A stretch of DNA of 64,000 bases, taken from contig NZ_JAOEEA010000010.1 of the NCBI RefSeq assembly GCF_029837695.1, positions 162,151 through 226,150 on the forward strand, given 5' to 3'. Source of the DNA: Pseudomonas sp. GD04019 (lineage in GTDB: Bacteria > Pseudomonadota > Gammaproteobacteria > Pseudomonadales > Pseudomonadaceae). Positions within the stretch are counted from its first letter, which is position 1. Every line of letters starts with the position of its first letter. Shown piece by piece: positions 1 through 10,210 of this stretch. The translations under genes were made by a program, and so were the position numbers. The notes beneath the pieces were generated by a model. It saw only the letters and a list, made by a program, of their open reading frames with translations, searched no databases and was not told the DNA's origin.

Positions 1-2
1 GC

Positions 3-518
3 CTGCTGGAAGAAGCCCAATGCGCGCCGCAGGTACTGGTCGCCGTGCTGGAAGGTGCAGTGCTCGGCGGTGGCTTCGGCCTTGCCTGCGTCTCCGATAT
101 GGCCATCGCCCACCAGGGCGCGAAGTTCGGTCTGCCGGAAACCAGCCTGGGGATTCTGCCGGCGCAGATCGCCCCGTTCGTGGTCAAGCGCATCGGCCTG
201 ACCCAGGCTCGTCGCCTGGCGCTGACCGCCGCGCGTTTCGACGGTGCCGAGGCCCTACGCCTGGGCCTGGTGCATTTCAGTGAGGCAGATGACCAGGCCG
301 TGGTCGACCGCCTCGCCGAGTGCCTGCAGCAGGTCCGCCAATGCGCCCCGGGTGCCAACGCGGCGACCAAGGCGCTGCTGCTGGCCACCGAGACGGAACA
401 CCTCGGCAGCCTGCTCGACCACGCCGCCGGCCAGTTCGCCGAGGCGGTAGTAAGCGGAGAAGGCGTGGAAGGCACCATGGCCTTTGTGCAGAAGCGCAAA
501 CCGAAGTGGGCTGAGTAA
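3..518 (+). CDS. atuE: Isohexenylglutaconyl-CoA hydratase AtuE, 3' part (5' end outside the window)
   Basis: This is the C-terminal two thirds of a crotonase-fold enoyl-CoA hydratase, open to the window edge. The apparent GTG at 45 lies inside the conserved core and is not a start. Seen: an oxyanion-hole stretch LEGAVLGGGFG followed by ACVSD, then GLPETSLGILPA carrying the Glu expected for hydratase catalysis. It ends about 245 bp before a carboxylase alpha subunit of the geranyl-CoA type and is followed by an SDR, which is the order atuE-atuF-atuG of the acyclic terpene utilisation operon. AtuE hydrates isohexenylglutaconyl-CoA after the geranyl-CoA carboxylase step in citronellol/geraniol breakdown. 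The alternative, a leucine-pathway methylglutaconyl-CoA hydratase (LiuC), is less likely because the neighbours are atu-like. Confidence 0.85.
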   Translation: MLEEAQCAPQVLVAVLEGAVLGGGFGLACVSDMAIAHQGAKFGLPETSLGILPAQIAPFVVKRIGLTQARRLALTAARFDGAEALRLGLVHFSEADDQAVVDRLAECLQQVRQCAPGANAATKALLLATETEHLGSLLDHAAGQFAEAVVSGEGVEGTMAFVQKRKPKWAE

Positions 519-540
519 GCCGACGACACGCACAGACTAC

Positions 541-641
541 CCCCTCTCCCTCCGGGAGAGGGCTGGGGTGAGGGAACCACAAGCAGCTCAGAGCAGCCTG
601 AAACACCCTCACCCCTAGCCCCTCTCCCAGAGGGAGAGGGG
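541..641. repeat. Inverted pair of REP-like palindromes (atuE-atuF gap)
   Basis: Two copies of a short palindrome stand head to head. The first (541-574) has a core CCCTCTCCCTCCGGGAGAGG followed by CTGGGGTGAGGG. The second (606-641) begins CCCTCACCCCTAGCCCC and ends in the same stem in inverse orientation. Each copy folds alone, and the pair can fold together as a long hairpin. A matching pair lies between atuF and atuG. REP/REPIN elements are common between Pseudomonas genes and can affect mRNA ends; that role here is inference. Confidence 0.75.
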
Positions 642-653
642 AATAGATCGTAG

Positions 654-679
654 GGTGGATGTCGCTTTCTACATCCACC
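654..679. repeat. Short hairpin, GGTGGATGT/ACATCCACC
   Basis: Perfect 9-bp arms (654-662 and 671-679) around an 8-base loop lie just upstream of atuF, preceded by CGTAG. Similar GTGGAT palindromes occur as dispersed intergenic repeats in pseudomonads (from memory). It may be a second repeat family placed next to the REP pair. No ribosome-related or promoter function can be shown. Confidence 0.5.
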
Positions 680-763
680 AAGAACACCGCCCGGTGGAAC
701 GTCGAACGGCGATCCCCCCAACACAGACCACAGCGGTTTGAACGGCAGGAGTAGAACAACAAC

Positions 764-2752
<1,989 letters not shown>

Positions 2753-2755
2753 GCC

Positions 2756-2888
2756 CCCTCACCCTACGCGGGCCGCCACAACCCTCTCCCAAAGGGAGAG
2801 GGAGTTATCCGTGCTCGACCTGAACACCGTACACAACCAACCTCACCAGACAGCCCCCTCTCCCTCCGGGAGAGGGCCGGGGTGAGGG
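2756..2888. repeat. Second inverted pair of REP-like palindromes (atuF-atuG gap)
   Basis: Starts four bases after the atuF stop. The first copy (about 2756-2802) has CCCTCACCCTACGCGGG, then CCCTCTCCCAAAGGGAGAGGG. The second (2854-2888) is almost identical to the copy at 541-574. It is the same element family and inverted arrangement as between atuE and atuF, filling nearly the whole 172-bp gap. The nearby atuG ribosome site (AGAAGAGGT) lies outside the repeat. Confidence 0.75.
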
Positions 2889-2924
2889 AATACCAGGCCC
2901 GACCAGATCAAGAAGAGGTACCGC

Positions 2925-3743
2925 ATGTCCCTGCAAGGCAAAACCCTGTTCATCACCGGTGCCAGCCGTGGCATCGGCCGCGAGATCGCCCTCAAGGCCG
3001 CCGCCCAGGGCGCCAATATCGTTATCGCCGCGAAGAGCGCCGAGGCCCACACCAAGCTGCCCGGCACCATCCACTCGGTGGCCGCCGAGGTCGAAGCCGC
3101 CGGCGGCAAGGCCCTGTCCCTGCAACTGGACGTGCGTGACGAGGAAGCGGTGAAAGCCGCCATGGCCCAGGCCGCTGCGCACTTCGGCGGCATCGACGCG
3201 CTGATCAACAACGCCGGCGCCATCCGCCTCAAGGGCGTCGAGCACCTGGAGCCCAAGCGCTTCGACCTGATGTACCAGATCAACAGCCGCGCGGTGATGG
3301 TCTGCAGCCAGGCCGCCCTGCCCTATCTGAAACAGAGCAAGGGACACATCCTCAGCCTGTCGCCGCCGCTCAACCTCGATCCCAAGTGGTTCGCCAACTA
3401 CGGCCCCTACACCACCACCAAGTACGGCATGAGCATGCTGACCCTGGGCATGCACGAGGAATTCAGGAAGTACGGCATCAGCGTCAATTCGCTGTGGCCG
3501 AAGACCGTGATTGCCACCGCCGCCATCGAATTCGAGGCCGGTGGCCCGGTCGTGATGAAGGCCGCACGCCTGCCGGCAATCATGGCCGACGCTGCCTGCG
3601 CCATCCTGTCCAGCAGCGAACGCACGATCAGCGGGCGCCTGCTGATCGACGAGGAAATCCTCCGCGAACAGGGCCAGGAAGACTTCGAGCGGTACCGCTA
3701 CGATCCGGCCGGCAAGCTGATGACCGATCTATTCGTCGACTGA
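2925..3743 (+). CDS. atuG: Short-chain dehydrogenase/reductase AtuG
   Basis: 272 residues, classical SDR. The NAD(P) motif TGASRGIG is at residues 11-18, NNAG follows strand 4, and the catalytic pair Y162-x3-K166 lies in PYTTTKYG. The long insert after SLSPPLNLDPKWF resembles the HSDL2-like SDR subgroup. It is third in the atu gene order. In P. aeruginosa AtuG is encoded in this operon but its exact substrate is not settled; an oxidoreduction step on a terpene-derived alcohol, aldehyde or hydroxyacyl-CoA is likely. A strong terminator follows directly, so no acyl-CoA synthetase gene (atuH) follows here. Confidence 0.82.
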   Translation: MSLQGKTLFITGASRGIGREIALKAAAQGANIVIAAKSAEAHTKLPGTIHSVAAEVEAAGGKALSLQLDVRDEEAVKAAMAQAAAHFGGIDALINNAGAIRLKGVEHLEPKRFDLMYQINSRAVMVCSQAALPYLKQSKGHILSLSPPLNLDPKWFANYGPYTTTKYGMSMLTLGMHEEFRKYGISVNSLWPKTVIATAAIEFEAGGPVVMKAARLPAIMADAACAILSSSERTISGRLLIDEEILREQGQEDFERYRYDPAGKLMTDLFVD

Positions 3744-3755
3744 TCCCGTGTTGAC

Positions 3756-3796
3756 GCGCGCCAGTCATCCATCCCCTTGGGCTGGCGCGCCTTTTT
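3756..3796 (+). terminator. Rho-independent terminator of the atu operon
   Basis: GCGCGCCAG (3756-3764) pairs with CTGGCGCGC (3782-3790) and is followed by CTTTTTAG. It lies 12 bases after the atuG stop, and the T run overlaps the stop codon of the convergent lipoprotein gene. Confidence 0.85.
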
Positions 3797-4352
3797 AGTT
3801 GCGGAATTCGATCTGCAGCTCCGCGCCCTCCACCGAGTCCAGGTAGTCGTTTTCGCGCTCGTTGGTGATAAGCCGGCCATTGATTTGATAGGGCCCCGGC
3901 TGATCCTGTTTCTCGACAAAGAGCGGCGGCAGCAGCCCCTGCTCCGGTTGTTGCTCCTGGGGGGCGGGCTCGAGCGTGTCCACCAGCTCCTTCGGCAGCC
4001 GCAGGTCGAGCTTTTCCGGCAGGGGCTCCAGCTTGGGCTGCTTGGTAGACGCCTTTTCGGCGACCTTGGGGACGACTCGGGCGGCGGCCGGGGCCTTGTC
4101 TGGGGGAGCCGCGCGCACCACCGCCTCGGCTGTTTCCCGCTCTGGCTTGGGCAAGGCTACGGGCAGTTTCTCGGGCACCAGTTTGTTGGTGACCACAGGC
4201 GCAGGATCGGCAGGCTTAGCGGGTTGCGCCTTGGCAGGAGCGGTCTCGGTCTTGGGCGGCTCCGGGACTGGTACCGGCGGCTTGTGTGGCTCATCGCAGG
4301 CCACCAGCAGGCCGAGGACCAAGGGCAGCGCCATCGCACGAAAAACTTTCAT
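3795..4352 (-). CDS. Proline-rich lipoprotein of unknown function
   Basis: 185 residues from ATG 4352; a TTG six codons earlier is also possible. A short signal with lipobox LLVAC predicts a lipid-anchored envelope protein. After the cysteine come about 100 residues rich in Pro, Ala, Lys and Glu (PVPVPEPPK, KPADPAPVV), a likely extended spacer. A more ordered C-terminal part with GPYQINGRLITNERENDYL follows. I recognise no family. It follows the 823-residue membrane protein by about 70 bases on the same strand and may be last in the sigma/anti-sigma gene row. Confidence 0.7.
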   Translation of the reverse strand: MKVFRAMALPLVLGLLVACDEPHKPPVPVPEPPKTETAPAKAQPAKPADPAPVVTNKLVPEKLPVALPKPERETAEAVVRAAPPDKAPAAARVVPKVAEKASTKQPKLEPLPEKLDLRLPKELVDTLEPAPQEQQPEQGLLPPLFVEKQDQPGPYQINGRLITNERENDYLDSVEGAELQIEFRN

Positions 4353-4420
4353 GGTGGGCAGGTTTCGCAAGATGATGCCCTATGCTCGCCCCTCCCCCCG
4401 CTTCTGGCAAGCCGGAGAAT

Positions 4421-6892
4421 TTACTCGATGTTGCGCCAGGCCTGCAGCGCAACGGCATCCAGCGCCTGCCACTGGCCGGCGCGAACCAGCTCAGCGGGCG
4501 GCAACCAGAGTGCGCCGCGGGCCTGCAATTGCGTCCCGCACGGCGGCAACAGGTTGCTCAGCGGCAGACTACGCACCTGCCATTCAGTGGCCGCATCCTC
4601 GTGTTCCCAGTCGCTAGGCAACACCCGCCATTCGATCACCCCGTCCGCGAAGCGCAGGAACTGCGGCATGCAGCCGATATGGCTGCCGGTGCTGCGCAGG
4701 TTGCGCTCCCGGGTGTCGAGCAACAGCAGCTGCCATTGGTCGGTATTGACTCGCTCCGCCACCTGCATGCGCGGGATATGCCGGGTCAGCGCCAGGTAAC
4801 GGCCATCGGCGGACCAGATCAGCGACGGCCCCAGATCGGCGACGGCCAGCCCCGAAGCGGTGAGCAGGCAGCCGCCACCGCGCGGATGGCGCTCGCGCAG
4901 GTAATGGTCGCGGTACTCGCTCTGGGCGCCGAACAGCCAGGCCGCATCGCCGCCCCCTGGCGCCGGCAGCACGAAATCGCCGTCGGCATTGGCCACCTGC
5001 GGGCACTCGACCAGGCGCCAGTTCGGCAAGGCTTCCAGCGCTTCCTGACCAACGCGCAGCTCCAGACGCTGGTAGTAGAGGCGCGAGTCCTCCTCCCGCT
5101 CGATAAAACGCGCTGCCCGCAGCGCCGCCGGCGCGGCTCGGTCGAAGCGGCGCAGCGGAGTGTCGCCCTCGTCGCGAGCGAGACGACCACGCACCTGGGC
5201 CAGGCTGAGTACGCCAGCGCGAAAATCCAGCAAGCGCGCCACCAGCGGTTGCCCGGCGAACTCCAGCAGGCGCCGCCGCTGCATATCCACCACGCAGACG
5301 CGGTGCGGCACGGCAGGCGCCTCGGCGAAGGCCACCAGGGCCAGATAGCGACCGCAGTCGGAAACGCGGTGATCGAGCAGCCACTGGTCTTCCAGCACCC
5401 AGTCGCCGATACGACAGGCGTAGGCGCCCAGCCGTCCATCCGAACTGTCGCGCAGCCATTCGAAGCGTGGGCGATCCCCACCGAGCAACGGCTCGCCGAG
5501 CACGGCGCCTTCGCCACGGCGCCCCTCGCCCATCAGCGGCAGCACGCGGACCAGACCGGTACCGCACTGCTCGCCGGCCAGCAGGCGGCCCTCGGCGTCG
5601 TGGCCTATACAGGTTTCCACATCGCTGTAGTAGTCGTGCAACTCATAGCCGAAGCGCAGATGGTCGAGCTGTGGCGTGTTCATCCGCCCGGCCAGCGTCA
5701 GCGTCTGTTCGGTCAGCTCACGCGGCCCCTCCCAAGACAGGCCGGGCTCGTCGTCCGCGGCGGCCCAGGGCTCGGGCAGCTGCCGCCAGCCCTGCCCGGC
5801 CTGCCACAGCCAGAGCGGCCGTGACCAATGTGGCGTCGATTGCAACGCGGCGGCATGGCACACCAGCGCCTGGCCATCGGCACGCCACACCGGCACCGCC
5901 TCGGCGGCGATCAGCAGGTCGCTGGGCTCGCCGTCGATCTCCAGGCGCAAGGTCGGATAGCGCAACGGCGCCAGAGGATCGTCCAACTCGCGCAGGCGCT
6001 CCGGCAGATGGGCGATGCCGCGCAGGCGGTGATCGCCTGCGGGCGCGGGAAAATCCTTGTCGACGTGCGGCAACGACCAGCCCGGCTCCAGCCACAGATC
6101 GGCTACGGCGACCAGCTCGACCATCTCGCTCTGGCGCAGCAGATCGGCCAGTGCCATGCGATAACCCTGGTTACCTACCAGCGGGCTGTGCCGACCGCTG
6201 ATGGCCTCGTCGCTGAACTCGTCGATCTCCCAGAATTCGCCAACTTCGGCGCTGCGGTACACCCGTCGCTCCTGGCGATCGAGGATCAGCAGGCCCCAGG
6301 TGTCGCGGCTGGGCAGCGGCGCAGCGAAGTAGCGGCCGCTGCTGGAGAAGCGCGCCGAGGCGCCTATGCCTTCCAGCAGCACACCATCGGGGAACAGGTA
6401 GTTGCCGTAAGTCGGCCCGCCCATGGCGATCTCGCCCCAGGCGAAGGTGCGGACGACCTCGCCCTCCGGGGTCAGCAGGTCATCACCGCCCCAGGCGCTG
6501 GCACCACGCACGGCGGCCGCCTCGGTGGCTTCCGGCTTGGCCTTGGCCAGACCCAGGCGCCTCTCCAGCGTCGAGGCCAGCCCCAGACCGACGAACAGCA
6601 GCACGATGCCCGCGGTGATGCCCCACCAGGTGGGCGCCCAGTGGATGATGGAGAAACCGAAGCCGATGGCGCCGGCCGTCACCAGCCCGTTGCACAAGCG
6701 TGCCGGGCGCCTCCAGGCGAGGCGCACAGCGCCCCAGGTGAACAGCGCCGCCAGCAGCACCAGCCCCAGAGCCAGCAAGGGATGCAGCACGGTTAGCGCC
6801 GCGATGGGCGCGACCAGCTTGAACAGCTCCCAGACCAGTTTGAACAGCAGGCGGGAAAGCGGCTCGTCCGGGTTCGGGTCGGCGGAATGCAC
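4421..6892 (-). CDS. Large membrane-anchored protein of unknown function
   Basis: 823 residues from a GTG at 6892 with a good ribosome site (AAGGAG, 7 bases upstream). Three hydrophobic helices lie at about residues 30-110. A roughly 700-residue soluble part follows with repeated short stretches of the type S-SGRYFA, SDGRLGAY, SDCGRYLAL and SADGRYLALTR. These spaced S-x-D/S-G-R-Y/L blades suggest a beta-propeller-like repeat fold (inference). No catalytic motif is recognised. It lies downstream of the anti-sigma gene with a 54-bp gap, where an uncharacterised gene also sits beside sbrR in P. aeruginosa (from memory). Confidence 0.75.
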   Translation of the reverse strand: MHSADPNPDEPLSRLLFKLVWELFKLVAPIAALTVLHPLLALGLVLLAALFTWGAVRLAWRRPARLCNGLVTAGAIGFGFSIIHWAPTWWGITAGIVLLFVGLGLASTLERRLGLAKAKPEATEAAAVRGASAWGGDDLLTPEGEVVRTFAWGEIAMGGPTYGNYLFPDGVLLEGIGASARFSSSGRYFAAPLPSRDTWGLLILDRQERRVYRSAEVGEFWEIDEFSDEAISGRHSPLVGNQGYRMALADLLRQSEMVELVAVADLWLEPGWSLPHVDKDFPAPAGDHRLRGIAHLPERLRELDDPLAPLRYPTLRLEIDGEPSDLLIAAEAVPVWRADGQALVCHAAALQSTPHWSRPLWLWQAGQGWRQLPEPWAAADDEPGLSWEGPRELTEQTLTLAGRMNTPQLDHLRFGYELHDYYSDVETCIGHDAEGRLLAGEQCGTGLVRVLPLMGEGRRGEGAVLGEPLLGGDRPRFEWLRDSSDGRLGAYACRIGDWVLEDQWLLDHRVSDCGRYLALVAFAEAPAVPHRVCVVDMQRRRLLEFAGQPLVARLLDFRAGVLSLAQVRGRLARDEGDTPLRRFDRAAPAALRAARFIEREEDSRLYYQRLELRVGQEALEALPNWRLVECPQVANADGDFVLPAPGGGDAAWLFGAQSEYRDHYLRERHPRGGGCLLTASGLAVADLGPSLIWSADGRYLALTRHIPRMQVAERVNTDQWQLLLLDTRERNLRSTGSHIGCMPQFLRFADGVIEWRVLPSDWEHEDAATEWQVRSLPLSNLLPPCGTQLQARGALWLPPAELVRAGQWQALDAVALQAWRNIE

Positions 6893-6946
6893 AGCGCGGC
6901 TCCTTGCGCGTGAAAGGAGCCGCAGTGTAGCCGGACGCGTTCGCCG

Positions 6947-7834
6947 CTAGCGCGAACTGTCCGGCTTTTCCAACTCTGCCTGCAGGCGCTTCAGCTCGGC
7001 GTCCAGGTCCCGCTGCGGAAACTCCCGCTTGAGCATTGCCAGCAGCCGATCGGCGTCGGCGTGCTGCCCGGCCTGACGCATGCGCAACACATTGTGCAGT
7101 TGCAGCTCCAGGGGCGGCGCCTCGGGCACATCGGAATGGCCCAGGGTTTCGGCCAGTTGATCCTCGCTTAGCTCCTCATGCAACGCATTGCCTGCCTGTA
7201 TCTCCGAACGTTGCTTAGCCGCTTGCGCCGCTGCCTTAGCCTTTGCCTGAGCAGCTGCCTGAGAGCGGGCCTCCTCACGCGCCGCATCGGCTTCGGCTGG
7301 GGCGGCGGCAGAGTCGGCCATGGCTTCGACCGGCGGCGCTGCCAGGGGCTTGGCCGGGGCCATCTGCCGCGGTGCGGCGGTAGCCGCTGGCGAGACCGAG
7401 AAGGAAGCGCCCGAATCCAGGGCGCCTGCCACGGACTGCTCCGGCTGCTCGGCCTTCTTGTACTCGCGCTCGGCGCTCTGCTTGCGCGCCTCCGCTATCG
7501 GTGCCGGGGCCATCTCCTGCAACGCCGGGGCGGACGCCGGGGCCGGCGCATCGTAGGTCTGCGGCAACTGCTCACGGGTATGCAGCGACAGATTGAGGCC
7601 GATGCCGAATACCGCCAGGCCGGCCACAGCCATGGACCAACGGGTGCGGCTGCCGGCGCCAAACAGCCAGGCGTGCAGGCGCTGCGACCAGCTCAAGCGC
7701 GGTTGCGCCAGGGCCTCACGGGCGGCCGCCATGATCAGCGCATCCACGGCGGCAGACGGCTCGCCCTGGCTGTGCTGACGGAAATGCTCCAGCAGTTGCT
7801 GTTCCTGCTGCAGATCGTGGTCGTGTTGGCTCAT
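6947..7834 (-). CDS. sbrR: Membrane anti-sigma factor, SbrR-like
   Basis: 295 residues. A short cytoplasmic N-terminal part (about 1-60, DALIMAAAREAL) precedes one transmembrane helix at about 66-84 (WSMAVAGLAVFGIGLNLSL). A long Ala/Glu/Lys-rich periplasmic region with coiled-coil character follows. There is no HxxxCxxC zinc motif, so it is not a ZAS-type anti-sigma. Its ATG overlaps the sigma stop by four bases (ATGA), the usual coupling of an ECF sigma with its membrane inhibitor. In P. aeruginosa the pair SbrI/SbrR, which controls swarming and biofilm formation, lies beside the atu genes; orthology is inferred from that position. Confidence 0.65.
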   Translation of the reverse strand: MSQHDHDLQQEQQLLEHFRQHSQGEPSAAVDALIMAAAREALAQPRLSWSQRLHAWLFGAGSRTRWSMAVAGLAVFGIGLNLSLHTREQLPQTYDAPAPASAPALQEMAPAPIAEARKQSAEREYKKAEQPEQSVAGALDSGASFSVSPAATAAPRQMAPAKPLAAPPVEAMADSAAAPAEADAAREEARSQAAAQAKAKAAAQAAKQRSEIQAGNALHEELSEDQLAETLGHSDVPEAPPLELQLHNVLRMRQAGQHADADRLLAMLKREFPQRDLDAELKRLQAELEKPDSSR

Positions 7835-8400
7835 GCGGATACCTCCTCGGCCGAAGCCGGATCGGCCAGCAGCCGACGTAACTTGTTCAGCGCATAGCGC
7901 AGGCGGCTCTTCACGGTTTCCGCCGGAGTACGGGTGAGTTCGGCGATCTGGTGAAGTTCAAGGTCGCCGTGGGCGCGCAGCAGGAACACCTCGCGCTGCT
8001 CCTCGGGCAGATCGGCCAGCGCCGCCTGCAGGCGCTCCTGGTCGCGACTCAGCAGCAACTGCTGCTCGGGACCGGGCCCCGGATCGGCACTGGCGTGCTG
8101 CGCCTCGTCGTACTCATCGAGCTTTCCCTGGTGGCGCCCGCTCTTGCGCCAGTGGTCGATCAGGCGGTTGCGCGCGATCTGGTACAGCCAGGTCTTGAAC
8201 AGCACCGCCTCGCGCTGCTCGCTGGCGCTGCGGATCAGGCTCATCCAGGTGTCCTGGAACACCTCCTCGGCCAGCGCATGATCGCCGCACAGACCGAGGA
8301 GGAAGCGAAACAGACCGAGGCGGTGGCGCTCGTAGAGTTGGGCGAACGCCGCCGCCTCGCCATTGCGATAACGCCGCAACAGCGCGGCATCATCGTCCAT
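7831..8400 (-). CDS. sbrI: ECF-family RNA polymerase sigma factor, SbrI-like
   Basis: About 190 residues. Region 2 is clear: FAQLYERHRLGLFRFLLGL, then EEVFQDTWMSLI and TWLYQIARNRLIDHWRK. Region 4 has LPEEQREVFLLRAHGDL and the helix-turn-helix ELTRTPAETVKSRLRYAL. I chose ATG 8400; a TTG at 8415 directly abuts the upstream stop and would add five residues. It is translationally coupled to the anti-sigma gene and follows the VWA lipoprotein gene without a gap, so all three are probably one transcript. As an ECF sigma it would be released by its membrane partner under envelope or surface signals. Confidence 0.8.
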   Translation of the reverse strand: MDDDAALLRRYRNGEAAAFAQLYERHRLGLFRFLLGLCGDHALAEEVFQDTWMSLIRSASEQREAVLFKTWLYQIARNRLIDHWRKSGRHQGKLDEYDEAQHASADPGPGPEQQLLLSRDQERLQAALADLPEEQREVFLLRAHGDLELHQIAELTRTPAETVKSRLRYALNKLRRLLADPASAEEVSA

Positions 8401-8415
8401 CAGTGGTTGGTTCAA

Positions 8416-10146
8416 TTAGTCGGCCCTGACTTGAACGTTTTGCGGAGTTTGCAGGCTCTGCGCCAATTCGACCAGCTGGACGAACTCGCCACGCAAGCCG
8501 AACGGGTCCTCGCCCTTGGCGCCACGTGCCAGCTTGGCACTGTCGGCCAGCGAGAAGTTGCCAGTGTATTGACCATCGCGCAGCTGTTGGGCAAAGGCGG
8601 CTACCGCGGCGGCGAAGCGTAGATCGTCGCTGGCATTAGCGATAGGCGTCGCTTCGTTCTTGGCAATCGGGCGCTCGACCAGCTTGCTGGCACCGCCCTC
8701 CGGCGCCTTGTAGCGCAGGCGCAACCAGGCGATCTCGCCGGCCTTGCCCTGTTCCTTGACTTGGGCATAGCGCAGTGGCTCCAGCCAGCCCTTGGCGCCC
8801 ACCGGCACCACTTCGTACAAGGCTGTAACGGTATGCCCGGCGCCGATCTCGCCGGCATCGACCTTGTCGTTGCTGAAGTCTTCACGCTTCAGGGCGCGGT
8901 TCTCGTAGCCCAGCAGGCGGTATTCGCTGACCTCGGCCGGGTTGAACTCGACCTGGATCTTCACATCCTTGGCCACCACGGCCAGGGTCGAACTGAGCTG
9001 GTCGACCAGCACCTTGCGCGCCTCGCGCAGGTTGTCGATGTAGGCGTAGTTGCCGTCGCCGGCATCGGCCAGCTGTTCCATCAGTTGCTCGTTGTAGTTG
9101 TCGGTGCCGAAGCCCAGGGTGGTCAGCGACACACCGGTCTTGCGCTTGTCGGCGGCCAGTTGCTTGAGCGTCTCGAAGTCGCTGATACCGACATTGAAGT
9201 CACCATCGGTGGCCAGCAGGATGCGGTTGATGCCGCCCTTGAGCAGGCCCTTCTGCGCTTCCTGATAGGCCAGCTGGATGCCCGACTCGCCGGCAGTGGA
9301 GCCACCCGCGGTGAGTTGATCGATGGCAGCACGAATCTTGGACTTCTCGCTACCGGCGGTGGACTCCAGCACCACGCTGGCATTGCCGGCATAGGTGACC
9401 AAGGCCACGCGGTCCTGCGGGCGCAGCTGATCGACCAGCAGCTTGAGGGTGCTCTGCACCATCGGCAGGCCTTCGCGACGATCCATGGAGCCGGACACGT
9501 CGACCAGGAACACCAGGTTGGCCGGTGGCAACTCGGCGGCGCTCAGATCGGCGGCCTTGATCGCCACGCGCAGCAGACGGGTCTCGGGATTCCACGGGGT
9601 TGTTGCCAACTCGGTGGCAACGCTGAACGGCACGTCGCCCTCGGGCTTGGGATAGGCGTAGGGGAAGTAATTGACCAGCTCCTCCAGGCGTACCGCGTCC
9701 TTGGGCGGCAGGCTGCCGTCGTTGAGGAAGCGCCGTACGTTGGCGTAGGCACCGGTGTCCACGTCGATGCTGAAGGTCGATACCGGCTGCTGGGCCACGG
9801 CCTGCACCGGGCTGCTCTCGATCTTCTGGTACTGCTCGCGGTAGACGTCCTGGTAGCCGAAGGCGGCGCTATCAGCCATCGGCGCCGGGGCGATCATCGG
9901 CACGCTTTGCGGCATGGCCTTGCGCGCCTCCAGGGCACCGGCCACGACCGACGGGGCGTAGGCGGCGTTGGCGTCGACCTCCTCGCGCAGCACCTCTTGC
10001 TTCATCTTGGGCTCCGCCACCTTGGGTACCACGAGGCTGGTGGCAGGCTCATCGTTGGAGGCGCTACAGGCGGCCAGGCCCAGCAACAGGGTGGCACCGA
10101 AGCCGGCGAGCAGGGGTTGGCGGATCAGAACGGTGATGCTGGACAT
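8416..10146 (-). CDS. VWA-domain lipoprotein (YfbK-like)
   Basis: 576 residues from ATG 10146 with GAGGAGAA upstream. Signal peptide with lipobox LGLAAC, then a disordered segment, then a YfbK-type N-terminal domain (STFSIDVDTGAYANVRRFL). The von Willebrand factor A domain has an intact MIDAS start DVSGSM (D216), and a C-terminal DUF3520-like domain follows. VWA domains bind metal and mediate protein contacts, here probably at the envelope. The gene is first in a row with the sigma and anti-sigma genes. This suggests that the lipoprotein either feeds the signal or is under its control; which is not visible from sequence. Confidence 0.82.
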   Translation of the reverse strand: MSSITVLIRQPLLAGFGATLLLGLAACSASNDEPATSLVVPKVAEPKMKQEVLREEVDANAAYAPSVVAGALEARKAMPQSVPMIAPAPMADSAAFGYQDVYREQYQKIESSPVQAVAQQPVSTFSIDVDTGAYANVRRFLNDGSLPPKDAVRLEELVNYFPYAYPKPEGDVPFSVATELATTPWNPETRLLRVAIKAADLSAAELPPANLVFLVDVSGSMDRREGLPMVQSTLKLLVDQLRPQDRVALVTYAGNASVVLESTAGSEKSKIRAAIDQLTAGGSTAGESGIQLAYQEAQKGLLKGGINRILLATDGDFNVGISDFETLKQLAADKRKTGVSLTTLGFGTDNYNEQLMEQLADAGDGNYAYIDNLREARKVLVDQLSSTLAVVAKDVKIQVEFNPAEVSEYRLLGYENRALKREDFSNDKVDAGEIGAGHTVTALYEVVPVGAKGWLEPLRYAQVKEQGKAGEIAWLRLRYKAPEGGASKLVERPIAKNEATPIANASDDLRFAAAVAAFAQQLRDGQYTGNFSLADSAKLARGAKGEDPFGLRGEFVQLVELAQSLQTPQNVQVRAD

Positions 10147-10210
10147 GGCGGGTTCTCCTCGGGCGAAAAGTCCATTCGCCTGGGTAGACGCAGCGCCATG
10201 TCGGTCCGGG

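Noticed and set aside
10147..10210. ECF-type promoter (GGACC and CGTCTA) before the VWA gene
   Set aside because: The spacing between the words is too short for a standard ECF promoter.
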